A stretch of 64,000 nt of DNA from Kallotenue papyrolyticum. GTDB lineage: Bacteria > Chloroflexota > Chloroflexia > Chloroflexales > Kallotenuaceae. A program made the translations under genes and the position numbers. This document shows positions 15,647-24,560 of the stretch, one piece after another (within the stretch, counting starts at the first letter, position 1; the number at the start of each line of letters is the position of its first letter). The stretch is from assembly GCF_000526415.1 (NCBI RefSeq), contig NZ_JAGA01000002.1, positions 1,542,001 through 1,606,000 on the forward strand, in the 5' to 3' direction. Under the pieces are notes generated by a model. It had not been told where the DNA came from, did not search any database, and saw only the letters and a list, made by a program, of their open reading frames with translations.

Positions 15647-17389
15647 ATGAACCATCGCTGGTTCTGGATTGTTTGCCTGCTGGTGCTGATGAGCGGTTGT
15701 GTTGAAGCGCCCGTGCCCGTGCCCATCACGCAGGCGACGGTGAGCGCCTTGACGCCCACGCCGACTGCGGTGCCATCGCCCACCGCTCCAGGGCTACCCA
15801 CGCCGACACCCACGCTCGGGGCAAGGGCCACGCCCGTGCCGACGCCGGCGGCCACGACGCAGCTACCGGACGATGTGAGTTATTGTGCGCGGCCCTTCGG
15901 CGCGGCGGCGGCTGCGCGTTTCAGCGCGCGGCTGGCGGACGTACGCGCCGCGCAGACCGATCTGTTCGATCAGGTGATTGTGGAGTTTGCCGATCTGGAC
16001 GGCGTGCTGCACGGCAACGCCGCCTGCCTCTGGGCAGCGGCCTGGCCTCCTGACGCTGATCTAGGACGCGCCGAGGCGCCCGGGCGCGCGCTGATCACCC
16101 TGCAGTTGGACGACTGGGCCCACGATGATCTGTTTGCTGCCTCGCTCTTGACCGAGACGCTGACGATCAGCGGGCCGCAACAGATCTACCACGTGGCGCT
16201 GGCCGCGCGTTCGCTGGATAGTCGCGGTGCCTGGCTGGGCATTGGCCTGCCTGAGCCGCGTCCTTTCCGGGTACGCGTCCAGGCGTCGTCGCTGATTGTG
16301 GAATTGGCCCGCGACCTTGCCTTTCCGCCCGACAACGATCCGCTGGGGCAGCCCGGTGGGCCGCGCGTCGCACCGGACACACCGCTGTTCTTTATTCAGC
16401 GCGGCGATGTCTACCGCCTGGAGGACGGACGGGCCACGCCTGTGGCCGAAACCCCCGAACTGGAAACCGATGTGGCCGTCAGTCCGGACGGTACGTTGCT
16501 GGCGGTCTGCCGCGCGCCCGCCGATGCCGAGCCCTTTGCGCTGCCGTATGGCGTGCGCGCCACGTTGTGGACCATGCGCCCAGATGGCACACAAGCGCAG
16601 TTGTTGGCGGACGTGGGCGGTTGCGCCGAGCCGGCCTTTGCCGCCAGTGGCCGAACGATCGCCTTTACCGCCAATGCGGCTGTGGCGCCGCCGGCGGTGT
16701 TGCAGGTCTGGACGGTGCCGGTGATCGGCGGTGAGGCAACGCCGGTCGCGGAGGTGGACGAGTGGAGCCGTTCGCAGCCCCAGTGGCTGGCTGATGGCCG
16801 CCTGCTCTATCGCGCCGAGAGCGACGCGGGGCAGAGCATCCTCTTGCTGCGCGAGTCGGACGGGAGCGAGCGCGAGGTAACGGCGCGCATGCTGAGCGGT
16901 AGCGCCTACCGGGGGGTGGGCCGGGTGGTCGTTGAGCCGCGTGCTGGGCTGATCGCGGTGGAAGCCTTGCGCGCCGAGCAGGACGGCGCCGATCTGGTGC
17001 TGTTGCGCGCGGATGGCACGCCGCTGGCAACCGAACAGCGCGGCTACTGGCAGCGACCCCTCGGCTTTGCCGATGGCGACCTGATCTACCTGATGACCGA
17101 CTGTCCCTCGGGCGTGGTGGCGCACTACACGCTCTACCGCCGCACGGCGCGCGGCTCGATCGCGCAGATACTCAGCGGTGCCAGTGCGGCCAGCCTCGGC
17201 GCGGCACAGGTAACCGCCGCTGGGCTGATGTACGTGCGCTTTGCGGATGAGGCGCCCGGCGTGCGTGGCCCGCTGGCGACGCCCGTGCCGGAGGCGATGA
17301 GCAGCCTTTGGTGGCTCGATCTCGAGCAGGGCGCACGCGCTGAGGTGTATCGCGCTGACGGCGCGATCGAGGCGTTGGCGGGCCGCTGA
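15647..17389 (+). CDS. Lipoprotein with TolB/WD40-like beta-propeller repeats
   Basis: The 580-residue exported lipoprotein has a signal helix ending in the lipobox LMSGC (Cys about residue 19) and then a Thr-Pro-rich tether. The C-terminal half contains repeated blades: ETDVAVSPDGTLLAVCR, GCAEPAFAASGRTIAFTA and SRSQPQWLADGRLLY, each fitting the TolB-like WD40/PD40 pattern. It is likely membrane-anchored and binds a ligand or protein outside the cell. The start ATG is 5 nt after the stop of the degenerate regulator, so the pair may be functionally linked, with the lipoprotein as an output or sensing part; that is inference. Confidence 0.8.
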   Translation: MNHRWFWIVCLLVLMSGCVEAPVPVPITQATVSALTPTPTAVPSPTAPGLPTPTPTLGARATPVPTPAATTQLPDDVSYCARPFGAAAAARFSARLADVRAAQTDLFDQVIVEFADLDGVLHGNAACLWAAAWPPDADLGRAEAPGRALITLQLDDWAHDDLFAASLLTETLTISGPQQIYHVALAARSLDSRGAWLGIGLPEPRPFRVRVQASSLIVELARDLAFPPDNDPLGQPGGPRVAPDTPLFFIQRGDVYRLEDGRATPVAETPELETDVAVSPDGTLLAVCRAPADAEPFALPYGVRATLWTMRPDGTQAQLLADVGGCAEPAFAASGRTIAFTANAAVAPPAVLQVWTVPVIGGEATPVAEVDEWSRSQPQWLADGRLLYRAESDAGQSILLLRESDGSEREVTARMLSGSAYRGVGRVVVEPRAGLIAVEALRAEQDGADLVLLRADGTPLATEQRGYWQRPLGFADGDLIYLMTDCPSGVVAHYTLYRRTARGSIAQILSGASAASLGAAQVTAAGLMYVRFADEAPGVRGPLATPVPEAMSSLWWLDLEQGARAEVYRADGAIEALAGR

Positions 17390-17400
17390 AGGAGGGCGAT

Positions 17401-17655
17401 ATGCTGTTGATGGCCATTGGTGTGGCAGGGGTGTTTGTGCTGGCGCTGATTGCGCTGGCGGCAGCGCTGGTGGTGCTGTGGAGCGGCTGGCATGCTTTTC
17501 GTGAAGAGCTGCAACCCGGCTTCCGCATGCGTGCGCCCGGCCTGCGCGGCGTCCTGCTGATCGGGCTGGGCGTGGCGCTGCCCTTGATGGCTATCGCCGT
17601 CTTTGTGGTCTATCTGGCACTGGTCTTGGCCCAGACTGGCGTGCGAGCCTGGTAG
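17401..17655 (+). CDS. Small two-helix membrane protein
   Basis: The 84-residue product has two hydrophobic helices (about residues 3-30 and 50-78) joined by a short loop with SGWHAFREELQPGFRMR. GGAGGGCGAT precedes the ATG, 11 nt after the upstream stop, which makes it the probable third gene of the regulator-lipoprotein operon. Family not recognised. Confidence 0.65.
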   Translation: MLLMAIGVAGVFVLALIALAAALVVLWSGWHAFREELQPGFRMRAPGLRGVLLIGLGVALPLMAIAVFVVYLALVLAQTGVRAW

Positions 17656-17672
17656 TGCTGATGGCACCGGCC

Positions 17673-18254
17673 TCAGGGCGTGGGTGTCGGCGCGGCGTTG
17701 ATCAGCACCATATCGATGGTGTCCAGGCCCGGGGAGGTGATCTGCAGACGCAGAAAGCGCGGATGGTCGACCGGCAGTGTAATATCCAGTGGGACGGGCT
17801 GGTGCGGCGGCAGCGCCGTGGACGGGCTGCCGTGCGAGGCATAGGTGGTGCCGCGTTCATCGCTGAATTTGAAGGCATCGAGCGAGAGCTCGAGCGGCGC
17901 CGCACTGATATTCGTCACCGTGCCGCGCACGCGCAGGTGGCCGTCCTGCGGTTCGAGCGCCGTGATTTCGACGCGCAGCGCCTGGTTCTGGCCTACGGGC
18001 GTGAGCGCCTGGCCTGACGCGCCACCCAGCAGCCGCTCCACGGTGGTGCGCGCGCGCTCCAGCAACGCCGTTGGCACGGCAGGCAGCGTGATCTGGCCCG
18101 TTCCCGGCGCGGGCGAGTTGGCGGCGAAGTGCCGTTGCAGAGCGGTTTCGCTCCCCGTTCGGTGACTCATAACCTGAATCACGACGATCAACGCCAGAAA
18201 GATCAGCAGTGCCGTTCGCCAAGACGGTTGTCCGCGCTGGTCGCTGTTGAACAT
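17673..18254 (-). CDS. Membrane-anchored Ig-like (DUF4352/telokin-like) protein
   Basis: The 193-residue protein has a short cytoplasmic N-terminus, one helix (about residues 13-30) and an extracytoplasmic beta-sandwich. The pattern ALRVEITALEP, RVRGTVTNISAAPLELSLDAFKFSDERG and a basic-hydrophobic ending resembles the DUF4352/telokin-like immunoprotective domain found in many surface proteins. The protein ends in PTPTP. No enzymatic residues are visible. It converges with the small membrane protein gene, 17 nt apart. Confidence 0.65.
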   Translation of the reverse strand: MFNSDQRGQPSWRTALLIFLALIVVIQVMSHRTGSETALQRHFAANSPAPGTGQITLPAVPTALLERARTTVERLLGGASGQALTPVGQNQALRVEITALEPQDGHLRVRGTVTNISAAPLELSLDAFKFSDERGTTYASHGSPSTALPPHQPVPLDITLPVDHPRFLRLQITSPGLDTIDMVLINAAPTPTP

Positions 18255-18367
18255 AGATCGCTGTGCTCATCCTCGTGTAGGGTGGCGTCGTCCGTCTCCG
18301 GGCGGGCACGCTACCCCTGCCGGATACGACAGCGCCGCGCCTATCAGTGTGCCACAATCGCGCCTTC

Positions 18368-18397
18368 TTGACAATTATTTACGATCTGGTGTACACT
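18368..18397 (+). promoter_or_regulatory. Promoter of the liv-type ABC transporter operon
   Basis: A consensus TTGACA at 18368-18373 and TACACT at 18392-18397 are 18 nt apart, upstream of the solute-binding protein gene and divergent from the gene at 17673-18254. Confidence 0.65.
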
Positions 18398-18403
18398 CGG
18401 ACA

Positions 18404-18736
18404 ACCTTCGATGGGGGTGGTCTGCTCACGGTCCTGGCGTAGGATACTGAGGCTCTAGGCATCGCCTGACAAGCGAAGCGGGGCGATCAAGGTCCGGGAT
18501 GACGCAGGTATGCTTCGTCCGGCTGCGCAACCTCAGTCACGATTGTGGCCCGGCAGCCACCCATTGCCTCGTGGTGGTCGCGTGATACAGGCGCCGACCA
18601 CCGTTCCACATCCTCGTTGTTCTGGTAAGGAGGTGGTGCCGCAGCAGATCGCTCATAGGGTATCTCGTCAGCTGAGTTCGTGCTCGTCTGCTGGCGACAT
18701 GTGCGGTTGTCAGACTTACAAGGAGTTACAGAACTT
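18404..18736 (+). other. Long untranslated leader of the liv-type operon
   Basis: About 330 nt separate the predicted transcription start from the first ATG, unusually long for this window. A perfect 8-bp stem (GGTGGTCG 18573-18580/CGACCACC 18595-18602) sits mid-leader, and a GTAAGGAGGTGG sequence lies at about 18627-18638 without an obvious gene after it. No known riboswitch or T-box motif is recognisable. It could carry a cis-acting RNA element. Confidence 0.35.
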
Positions 18737-20050
18737 ATGAAACGTCTCGTAGCTCTGCTCATGCTGGTCGTAGTGCTGGCGGCAACCCTGGCGGCCTGCG
18801 CGCCGCAGGGTGGTGGTGGCGCGGCCAGCCCGGCGGCCTCGCCCGCGGCAGAAGCTTCGCCCTCGCCTGCGGGTGCCCAAACCGGCGAACGTCCGAACGA
18901 TCCGCTGGGCGTTGTCGAGATCGGGCCCAACGATCCCATCGTGCTGGCCTATGCGCTGGTGGTGGCCGGTCCCGATGCGGCGCTGGGTGAAGACTCGCGG
19001 CGTGGCGTCGAGCTGGCGATCAAGGATCGTGGTGGTCAGTTGCTCGGCCATCCGATCCAGCTGATCGGCGAGGATACTGGCTGCAGCCCGGAGGGTGGCC
19101 AGGCGGCTGCCTCGCGGCTGGCTTCCAACCAACAGATCGTCGGCATTGTCGGCACCTCCTGCTCCAGCGAGGCGCGCGTGCTGGCGCCGGTGATCGACCA
19201 GGCTGGCATGGTGATGGTCTCGCCCTCTAACACCGCGCCCGACCTGACCGATCCGGCCAAGCATGTCAAGGCCTACTTGCGCACGGCGCATAACGACAAG
19301 GTGCAGGGCGCGGTTGGCGCCGAGTTCGCCTACAATAGCCTGGGCGTGCGCAAGGCGGCTACGATCCACGACGGCAGTGTGTATGCCGAACAGCTCGCCA
19401 ACGTGTTTGCGGCGCGCTTTAAAGAGCTGGGCGGCGAGATCGTCGCCCAGGAGGCGGTCGGGCCACAGGATACCGACATGCGCCCGGTGTTGACGCGCAT
19501 CGCTTCGGCGGGGCCGGAGTTCCTGTACTACCCGATCTTTATCCAGGCGGGCGGCTTCATTACCGCGCAGTCCAAGGAGGTGAGCGGCCTGGAGAATGTG
19601 CGGCTGATGGGTGCCGACGGCATGTTCTCGCCCGACTTCCTCAAGGCGGCGGGTGCGGCGGCCAAGGATATGTACCTGAGCAGCCCGGACTTCAGCGCCT
19701 TCGGCAGCGGCTACCAGGAATTTCTGCAGAAGTATGAGCAGGCGTTCGGCACCAAGCCGACGGCGGCCTTCCATGCTCACGCCTACGACGCGGCCAACAT
19801 CATCATGAACGCGATCGAGAAGGTGGCGGTGCAGGGGCCGGACGGCAAGCTCTACATTCCGCGCCAGGCGCTGCGTGACGCGCTGTACGCCACCAAGGAC
19901 TATAAGGGTCTGACCGGCAACATCACCTGCGACGAGAACGGCGACTGCGCTGATCCCAAGATTGCCGTCTATCAGGTCGTCAATACCGATCCGTCGACCT
20001 GGAACCCAGGCGCGGCGGAGAACTCCAATCCCAAGAAGGTTTATCCGTAA
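18737..20050 (+). CDS. livK: Branched-chain amino acid-type ABC transporter, solute-binding lipoprotein
   Basis: The 437-residue product has a lipoprotein signal with lipobox LAAC (Cys about residue 21), then a Gly/Ala/Pro-rich linker and a type I periplasmic binding fold. Typical family elements are LAYALVVAGPDAALGEDSRRGVE, GIVGTSCSSEARVLAPVI, VSPSNTAPDLT and AYDAANIIMNAIEKV. It would capture branched-chain or other amino acids outside the membrane and deliver them to the two permeases encoded next. AAGGAG precedes the ATG. Ligand cannot be fixed: this family also binds urea, amides and aromatic acids. Confidence 0.88.
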   Translation: MKRLVALLMLVVVLAATLAACAPQGGGGAASPAASPAAEASPSPAGAQTGERPNDPLGVVEIGPNDPIVLAYALVVAGPDAALGEDSRRGVELAIKDRGGQLLGHPIQLIGEDTGCSPEGGQAAASRLASNQQIVGIVGTSCSSEARVLAPVIDQAGMVMVSPSNTAPDLTDPAKHVKAYLRTAHNDKVQGAVGAEFAYNSLGVRKAATIHDGSVYAEQLANVFAARFKELGGEIVAQEAVGPQDTDMRPVLTRIASAGPEFLYYPIFIQAGGFITAQSKEVSGLENVRLMGADGMFSPDFLKAAGAAAKDMYLSSPDFSAFGSGYQEFLQKYEQAFGTKPTAAFHAHAYDAANIIMNAIEKVAVQGPDGKLYIPRQALRDALYATKDYKGLTGNITCDENGDCADPKIAVYQVVNTDPSTWNPGAAENSNPKKVYP

Positions 20051-20141
20051 GCTAGCCTCATGCGCGGCGCGTGGCATGCGGAGCGTCGGCTCCCGTTCCA
20101 CGCGCCGGGCCACGTCGGCAAGCGACTCATAAGGACAGCGT

Positions 20142-21200
20142 ATGGCGACAACCCTCGCGCGACCACGCTGGCGCATCGACGTAACGCAGCTGATTGTCTG
20201 GACGATCGGCGGCATCCTCCTGGCGCTGATCGTGATCGGTTCGATCTCGACCCTGGCTGCCGGGCGCTATACCCGTGAGCAGTGGCTTGACTTCATCATC
20301 TTTGGCCTGGCGCAGGGCGGTATCTACGCGCTGATCGCCCTGGGCTACACCATGGTCTATGGTGTACTCAGATTGATCAACTTTGCGCATGGCGAAGTCT
20401 TCATGTCCGGCGCGTTTACGACCTACTTCCTTGCCGATGCGCTGGCGCGGCGCGGCGTGCTAAACAGCTATCCCTTGCTGAGCCTGGTGGCGTTGTTGCT
20501 CTTTTCAGCGTTGATCTCGACGATGGTGGCGCTGGCGGTGGAGCGCGTGGCCTACCGTCCGCTGCGGCGTGCGCCGCGGCTGGTGCCGCTGATCACGGCC
20601 ATCGGCGCGTCATTTTTTCTGCAGTACACTTTTCGTGGCCTGTATGGTTCCGGCGTGAAAGTCTATCCGCCTGTGCCACTGTTGGACGGAACCGTGTTCG
20701 GTATCCAGCGCTCCCTGATCGTGGTCTTCGTCTGCGCGCTGATTATGCTTGGCCTGCTGTACATGCTGATCCAGTTCACCAAGACGGGCCGCGCTATTCG
20801 CGCCGTCTCCGAGGATCTGGAGACCGCCGCGTTGATGGGCGTAGATGTGGATCGTACCATTGCGACGACTTTTGCCGTAGGCGCGGCGATGGCCGGTGTG
20901 GCCGGGGTCCTGTATGCCTTGGTCTTTCGTCAGGTGCAGTTCTACATGGGCTTCGTGCCAGGCATCAAGGCCTTTACAGCCGCGGTGCTCGGCGGCATCG
21001 GCAATTTGCCCGGTGCGGCACTGGGTGGCTTGTTTCTGGGCGTGTTCGAGTCGATTGGGCCAAGCCTGTTTCTGGACGGGCTCGGTATTCGCGCAGCGCA
21101 CCAGATGAAGGACGTGATCGCCTTTACGATGTTGGTGCTGATCCTGATCTTCCGACCGACCGGCATCCTGGGCGAGCGCCTGGCAACCAAGCGAGCGTAG
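20142..21200 (+). CDS. livH: LivH-type ABC permease
   Basis: The 352-residue inner-membrane permease belongs to the branched-chain amino acid class. After an N-terminal helix not usual in E. coli LivH, the conserved block IIFGLAQGGIYALIALGYTMVYGVLRLINFAHGE starts near residue 50. The family sequence ENLETAALMGVD occurs as EDLETAALMGVD, followed by the permease-ATPase contact region and GIGNLPGAALGGLFLGVFES. It forms one half of the transmembrane channel with the downstream LivM-type protein. An AAGGA ribosome site stands before the ATG. The gene lies 91 nt after livK and 9 nt before livM. Confidence 0.92.
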   Translation: MATTLARPRWRIDVTQLIVWTIGGILLALIVIGSISTLAAGRYTREQWLDFIIFGLAQGGIYALIALGYTMVYGVLRLINFAHGEVFMSGAFTTYFLADALARRGVLNSYPLLSLVALLLFSALISTMVALAVERVAYRPLRRAPRLVPLITAIGASFFLQYTFRGLYGSGVKVYPPVPLLDGTVFGIQRSLIVVFVCALIMLGLLYMLIQFTKTGRAIRAVSEDLETAALMGVDVDRTIATTFAVGAAMAGVAGVLYALVFRQVQFYMGFVPGIKAFTAAVLGGIGNLPGAALGGLFLGVFESIGPSLFLDGLGIRAAHQMKDVIAFTMLVLILIFRPTGILGERLATKRA

Positions 21201-21209
21201 GGAGGGACT

Positions 21210-22919
21210 ATGGGCATCAACCTTCGCTCGGTCGGACAGGTTGGGCTGGTGGGCGCCCTGGCAAGCTGGCATGTCTGCCTGGTCGGAATGCTGGAGACCT
21301 TCGCCGCGCGGCAGTTGGTCGGCGGCGCACTCACCCTGGGCTATGTCCTGCTGCTGGCGATCCTGCTGGTGAGTGGCTATGTCGCTGCGCAGCGCGCCAA
21401 GCACCTGGCTGGCCGGCTGGTGAGCGGTCTGCTGGCAGGTCTCATCGTGGGGCTGGCGCTGGCGTTACTGGCGGTGATCACCGCCTCATTCGATCTGCGG
21501 AGCATGTTTGTCTTCGCCTCGCCGCGGCTGGTGCAGTTGCTCACCTTTGAGCGCGGACTCGGTGCGCTATACGCGCCGATCCTGAGCAGTGCGCTGGTGG
21601 GGCTGCTGGGCGCGGCACTGGCGCTGGTACCGCCGCTGTGGCGCCGGATCATCACCCTGAGTCTGACGCTCACGCTGCTGATCGCCCTGTTGCGCGATAT
21701 TGTGACCCTGATCGTGCCGGATGCCTGGGAGCGCGGCTTGTTTACGCGCACCGGGTTGACGCTGCTCGGCGCGCTGATCACCATGGTGCTGGTGGGCGCG
21801 CTGTTGTACCTGCGTGCGCACCTTGAACGGCCGCGCGGTCTGCCGACGCGCGCGCCCGCTGCGGTTGCACGTCTGGCGCTCTGGCGGCGCTACGTACTGT
21901 TGGTGCTGGCGGCCCTGGCGCTGCTGACCTTTCCGCGCTGGGGTGGCCTGTTCCTCAGCAACGTGGCTGCCTTTGTCGGGCTGTTCATCATCATGGGGCT
22001 GGGCCTCAACCTGGTGGTTGGCTTTGCCGGGCTGCTCGACCTGGGCTATGTCGGCTTTTATGCCATTGGCGCCTATACCGTCGCAATCCTGACCTCGCCC
22101 GAAATGGGGATTGGCCTCGACTTCTGGGTGGCGCTGCCGATCGCCATGCTGGCGGCCATGATCTCCGGCGCGATCCTGGCGCTGCCGGTGTTGCGCATGC
22201 GCGGCGACTACCTGGCGATTACCACACTCGGCTTTGGCGAGATCATCCGCATCCTGTTGGTCTCGGACGCGCTGCGTGGCTACCTCGGTGGCGCGCAAGG
22301 TATTACACGTATCGACCAGCCGCAAATTGGCGAGCTGGTGATTCGCGGACCGCAGCAGTTCTACTACTTGATCCTGATCGGCTGCGTCATCGCCTGGTTC
22401 GTTGCGGCGCGGCTCAAAACGTCGCGGATTGGCCGCGCCTGGATGGCGATCCGTGAGGATGAGGACGTCGCGCAGGCCATGGGCATCAACCGCGTCAGCG
22501 CCAAGCTGCTAGCCTTTGTGATTGGCGCCTTGCTGGGCGGCATGGCCGGCGCATTCTTTGCCTCGCTGCTGGGCTCGGTCGTGCCACGCAGCTTCGACTT
22601 GCTGGTCTCGATCAACGTGCTGGCGCTGTTGATCATTGGCGGCATGGGCAGTCTGCCAGGGGTGGTAGTTGGCGCGCTGGTGCTGGTGGGCCTGCCCGAA
22701 CTGTTGCGCGAGTTCGCCGAATATCGTCTGCTGGTCTATGGCATCGTGCTGGTGATCATGATGATCTACCGTCCGGAAGGGCTGCTGCCCGAGGCGCGGC
22801 GTGCCATGGAGTTGCATGAGGGCGAGGAGCAGGATCTCGCCGCGGAGCTGCCGGCAGCGGTGCCCACTGCCGAGCCACCGCGCAAGGCCGGCACGCCGCC
22901 GGCTCAGCTTGGAAGCTAG
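21210..22919 (+). CDS. livM: LivM-type ABC permease with long N-terminal extension
   Basis: The 569-residue permease pairs with the LivH-type protein. The conserved LivM domain occupies about residues 230-540 (GLNLVVGFAGLLDLGYVGFYAIGAYT, RMRGDYLAITTLGFGEIIR, IREDEDVAQAMGIN and GGMGSLPGVVVGALVL). The first 230 residues are an extra hydrophobic part with about five to six predicted helices and no similarity I recognise, which makes the protein much longer than typical LivM (about 330-420). The C-terminus is a soluble acidic/Pro-rich tail. GGAGGG precedes the ATG. The extension may add a regulatory or partner-binding module. Confidence 0.88.
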   Translation: MGINLRSVGQVGLVGALASWHVCLVGMLETFAARQLVGGALTLGYVLLLAILLVSGYVAAQRAKHLAGRLVSGLLAGLIVGLALALLAVITASFDLRSMFVFASPRLVQLLTFERGLGALYAPILSSALVGLLGAALALVPPLWRRIITLSLTLTLLIALLRDIVTLIVPDAWERGLFTRTGLTLLGALITMVLVGALLYLRAHLERPRGLPTRAPAAVARLALWRRYVLLVLAALALLTFPRWGGLFLSNVAAFVGLFIIMGLGLNLVVGFAGLLDLGYVGFYAIGAYTVAILTSPEMGIGLDFWVALPIAMLAAMISGAILALPVLRMRGDYLAITTLGFGEIIRILLVSDALRGYLGGAQGITRIDQPQIGELVIRGPQQFYYLILIGCVIAWFVAARLKTSRIGRAWMAIREDEDVAQAMGINRVSAKLLAFVIGALLGGMAGAFFASLLGSVVPRSFDLLVSINVLALLIIGGMGSLPGVVVGALVLVGLPELLREFAEYRLLVYGIVLVIMMIYRPEGLLPEARRAMELHEGEEQDLAAELPAAVPTAEPPRKAGTPPAQLGS

Positions 22920-22945
22920 CCGGCGAGCGGCTGTGGTGAGGAGTT

Positions 22946-23767
22946 ATGAACGTTCTTGTCATCCGACAGATGACCAAGCGCTTTGGTGGTCTGGTGGCGA
23001 TCAAAGCGCTCGATCTGACGATCCGCGAGCGTGCCATCCACAGCGTGATCGGGCCCAACGGCGCCGGCAAGACAACGGCCTTCAACTGCATCACCGGCTT
23101 CTACCAGCCCGAGGAGGGCGACGTCCTGTTCATGGGCGAGTCGATCCTCGGACTGCGGCCCGATCTGATCGCCCGGCGCGGTATTGCGCGCACCTACCAG
23201 AACATCCGCCTGTTCAACAACATGACCGCGCTGGAGAACGTGCAGGTGGGCATGCACAGCCATCTGCGCACCAACGTCTTCGACGCGCTGCTGCATACGC
23301 CCCGCTTCTGGCGCGACGAGCGCGAGTCGGAGCGCGAGGCGCGGCGACTGCTGCAGTTTGTCGGCCTGCGCGGCAAAGAGTTCTGGATTGCCCGCAATCT
23401 GCCCTATGGCGATCAGCGCCGTCTGGAGATCGCGCGTGCGCTGGCGATCCGCCCCAAGCTGCTGCTGCTGGACGAGCCGGCGGCGGGCATGAATCCGCGC
23501 GAAACCGACGAGATCATGCATCTGGTGCGCCGCCTGCGCGATGAGTTGGGCATCACCATTTTGCTGATCGAACATGACATGAAACTGGTGATGAGCATTT
23601 CGGACATGGTCACCGTGCTGGACTTCGGCCAGAAGATCGCCGAAGGCACGCCACGCGAGGTGCAGCGCGATCCGCGGGTGATCGAGGCCTACCTTGGTTC
23701 GGGCGCGACGCAGGCGCACACGCGGCAACGCCCCGCCGCCGGCGCGCCGGGAGGGACGGCGCTGTGA
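22946..23767 (+). CDS. livG: LivG-type ABC ATPase
   Basis: The 273-residue cytoplasmic ATPase has Walker A GPNGAGKTTAFN (about residues 36-47), the LivG-style signature LPYGDQRRLEIARAL in place of LSGGQ, Walker B LLLLDEPAAGMN and the H-loop LLIEHDMK. These are the expected variants for the branched-chain amino acid importer. The C-terminus EAYLGSG matches the family. AGGAG precedes the ATG. The stop overlaps the GTG start of livF by four bases, so translation is coupled. Confidence 0.93.
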   Translation: MNVLVIRQMTKRFGGLVAIKALDLTIRERAIHSVIGPNGAGKTTAFNCITGFYQPEEGDVLFMGESILGLRPDLIARRGIARTYQNIRLFNNMTALENVQVGMHSHLRTNVFDALLHTPRFWRDERESEREARRLLQFVGLRGKEFWIARNLPYGDQRRLEIARALAIRPKLLLLDEPAAGMNPRETDEIMHLVRRLRDELGITILLIEHDMKLVMSISDMVTVLDFGQKIAEGTPREVQRDPRVIEAYLGSGATQAHTRQRPAAGAPGGTAL

Positions 23768-24489
23768 GCCAGCCCAACGTCATGCTCGAGCTGCGGGATG
23801 TGCATAGCTACTACGGCAACATCCATGCACTCAAGGGCATCTCGCTCAGCGTCAACCAGGGCGAGGTGGTCACGCTGATCGGCGCCAACGGTGCCGGCAA
23901 AACCACCACGCTGCGCACGATCAGCGGTCTGCTCAGGCCGCGCCAGGGCCAGATTCTGCTCAACGGCCAGCGCATCGATCACCTGCCGCCGCACCAGATC
24001 GCGCAGCTCGGTGTGGCGCACGCGCCCGAGGGGCGGCGCATCTTCGGGCGCATGACTGTGCGCGAGAACCTGGAGATGGGCGCCTTCAAGCGCTCCGATC
24101 GCGCTGAGATCCAGCGCGACATGGAGCGCGTCTTTAGCCTGTTTCCGCGTCTCAGGGAGCGTATCAACCAGGCCGGTGGCACGCTCTCCGGCGGCGAGCA
24201 GCAGATGTTGGCAATTGGCCGCGCGCTGATGAGCCGTCCGCGCATTCTGCTGCTGGACGAGCCCTCGATGGGCTTGGCGCCGGTGCTGGTGGAGCAGATC
24301 TTCCGTATCATCGAAGACATCAACCGCGAGGGGACCACCATCTTGCTGGTGGAGCAGAACGCGCTGATGGCGTTGGGCGTGGCGCATCGCGGCTATGTTT
24401 TGCAGACCGGCGAGATTGTGCTGCAGGGCGATGCGGCGAGCCTGGAACAGAACGAGATGGTGCAGAAGGCCTACCTGGGTATGGAGTAG
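23764..24489 (+). CDS. livF: LivF-type ABC ATPase
   Basis: The 241-residue ATPase is the second nucleotide-binding subunit of the importer. It shows YYGNIHALKGISL, Walker A GANGAGKTTTLR, the canonical signature LSGGEQQMLAIGRAL, Walker B LLLDEPSMGL and the H-loop region LLVEQNALMAL. The ending QKAYLGME is typical of LivF. The GTG start at 23764 overlaps the livG stop, and the operon ends at a hairpin 24 nt downstream. Confidence 0.93.
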   Translation: MSQPNVMLELRDVHSYYGNIHALKGISLSVNQGEVVTLIGANGAGKTTTLRTISGLLRPRQGQILLNGQRIDHLPPHQIAQLGVAHAPEGRRIFGRMTVRENLEMGAFKRSDRAEIQRDMERVFSLFPRLRERINQAGGTLSGGEQQMLAIGRALMSRPRILLLDEPSMGLAPVLVEQIFRIIEDINREGTTILLVEQNALMALGVAHRGYVLQTGEIVLQGDAASLEQNEMVQKAYLGME

Positions 24490-24512
24490 CCCCCGGCAGT
24501 AGGTGGATGGCG

Positions 24513-24540
24513 CGGGCGGGTCAGTGTGACCCGCCCGTTT
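24513..24540 (+). terminator. Terminator of the liv-type operon
   Basis: A perfect 11-bp inverted repeat (24513-24523/24527-24537, CGGGCGGGTCA) with a 3-nt loop is followed by TTT, just after the livF stop and before the convergent ipk gene. Confidence 0.75.
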
Positions 24541-24560
24541 GCGTGCTGGGCGGGCAGGCG

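Noticed and set aside
18510-18740. Possible leader peptide ORF ahead of the liv-type operon
   Set aside because: No ribosome site and no run of regulatory codons; its end overlaps the livK start in another frame.
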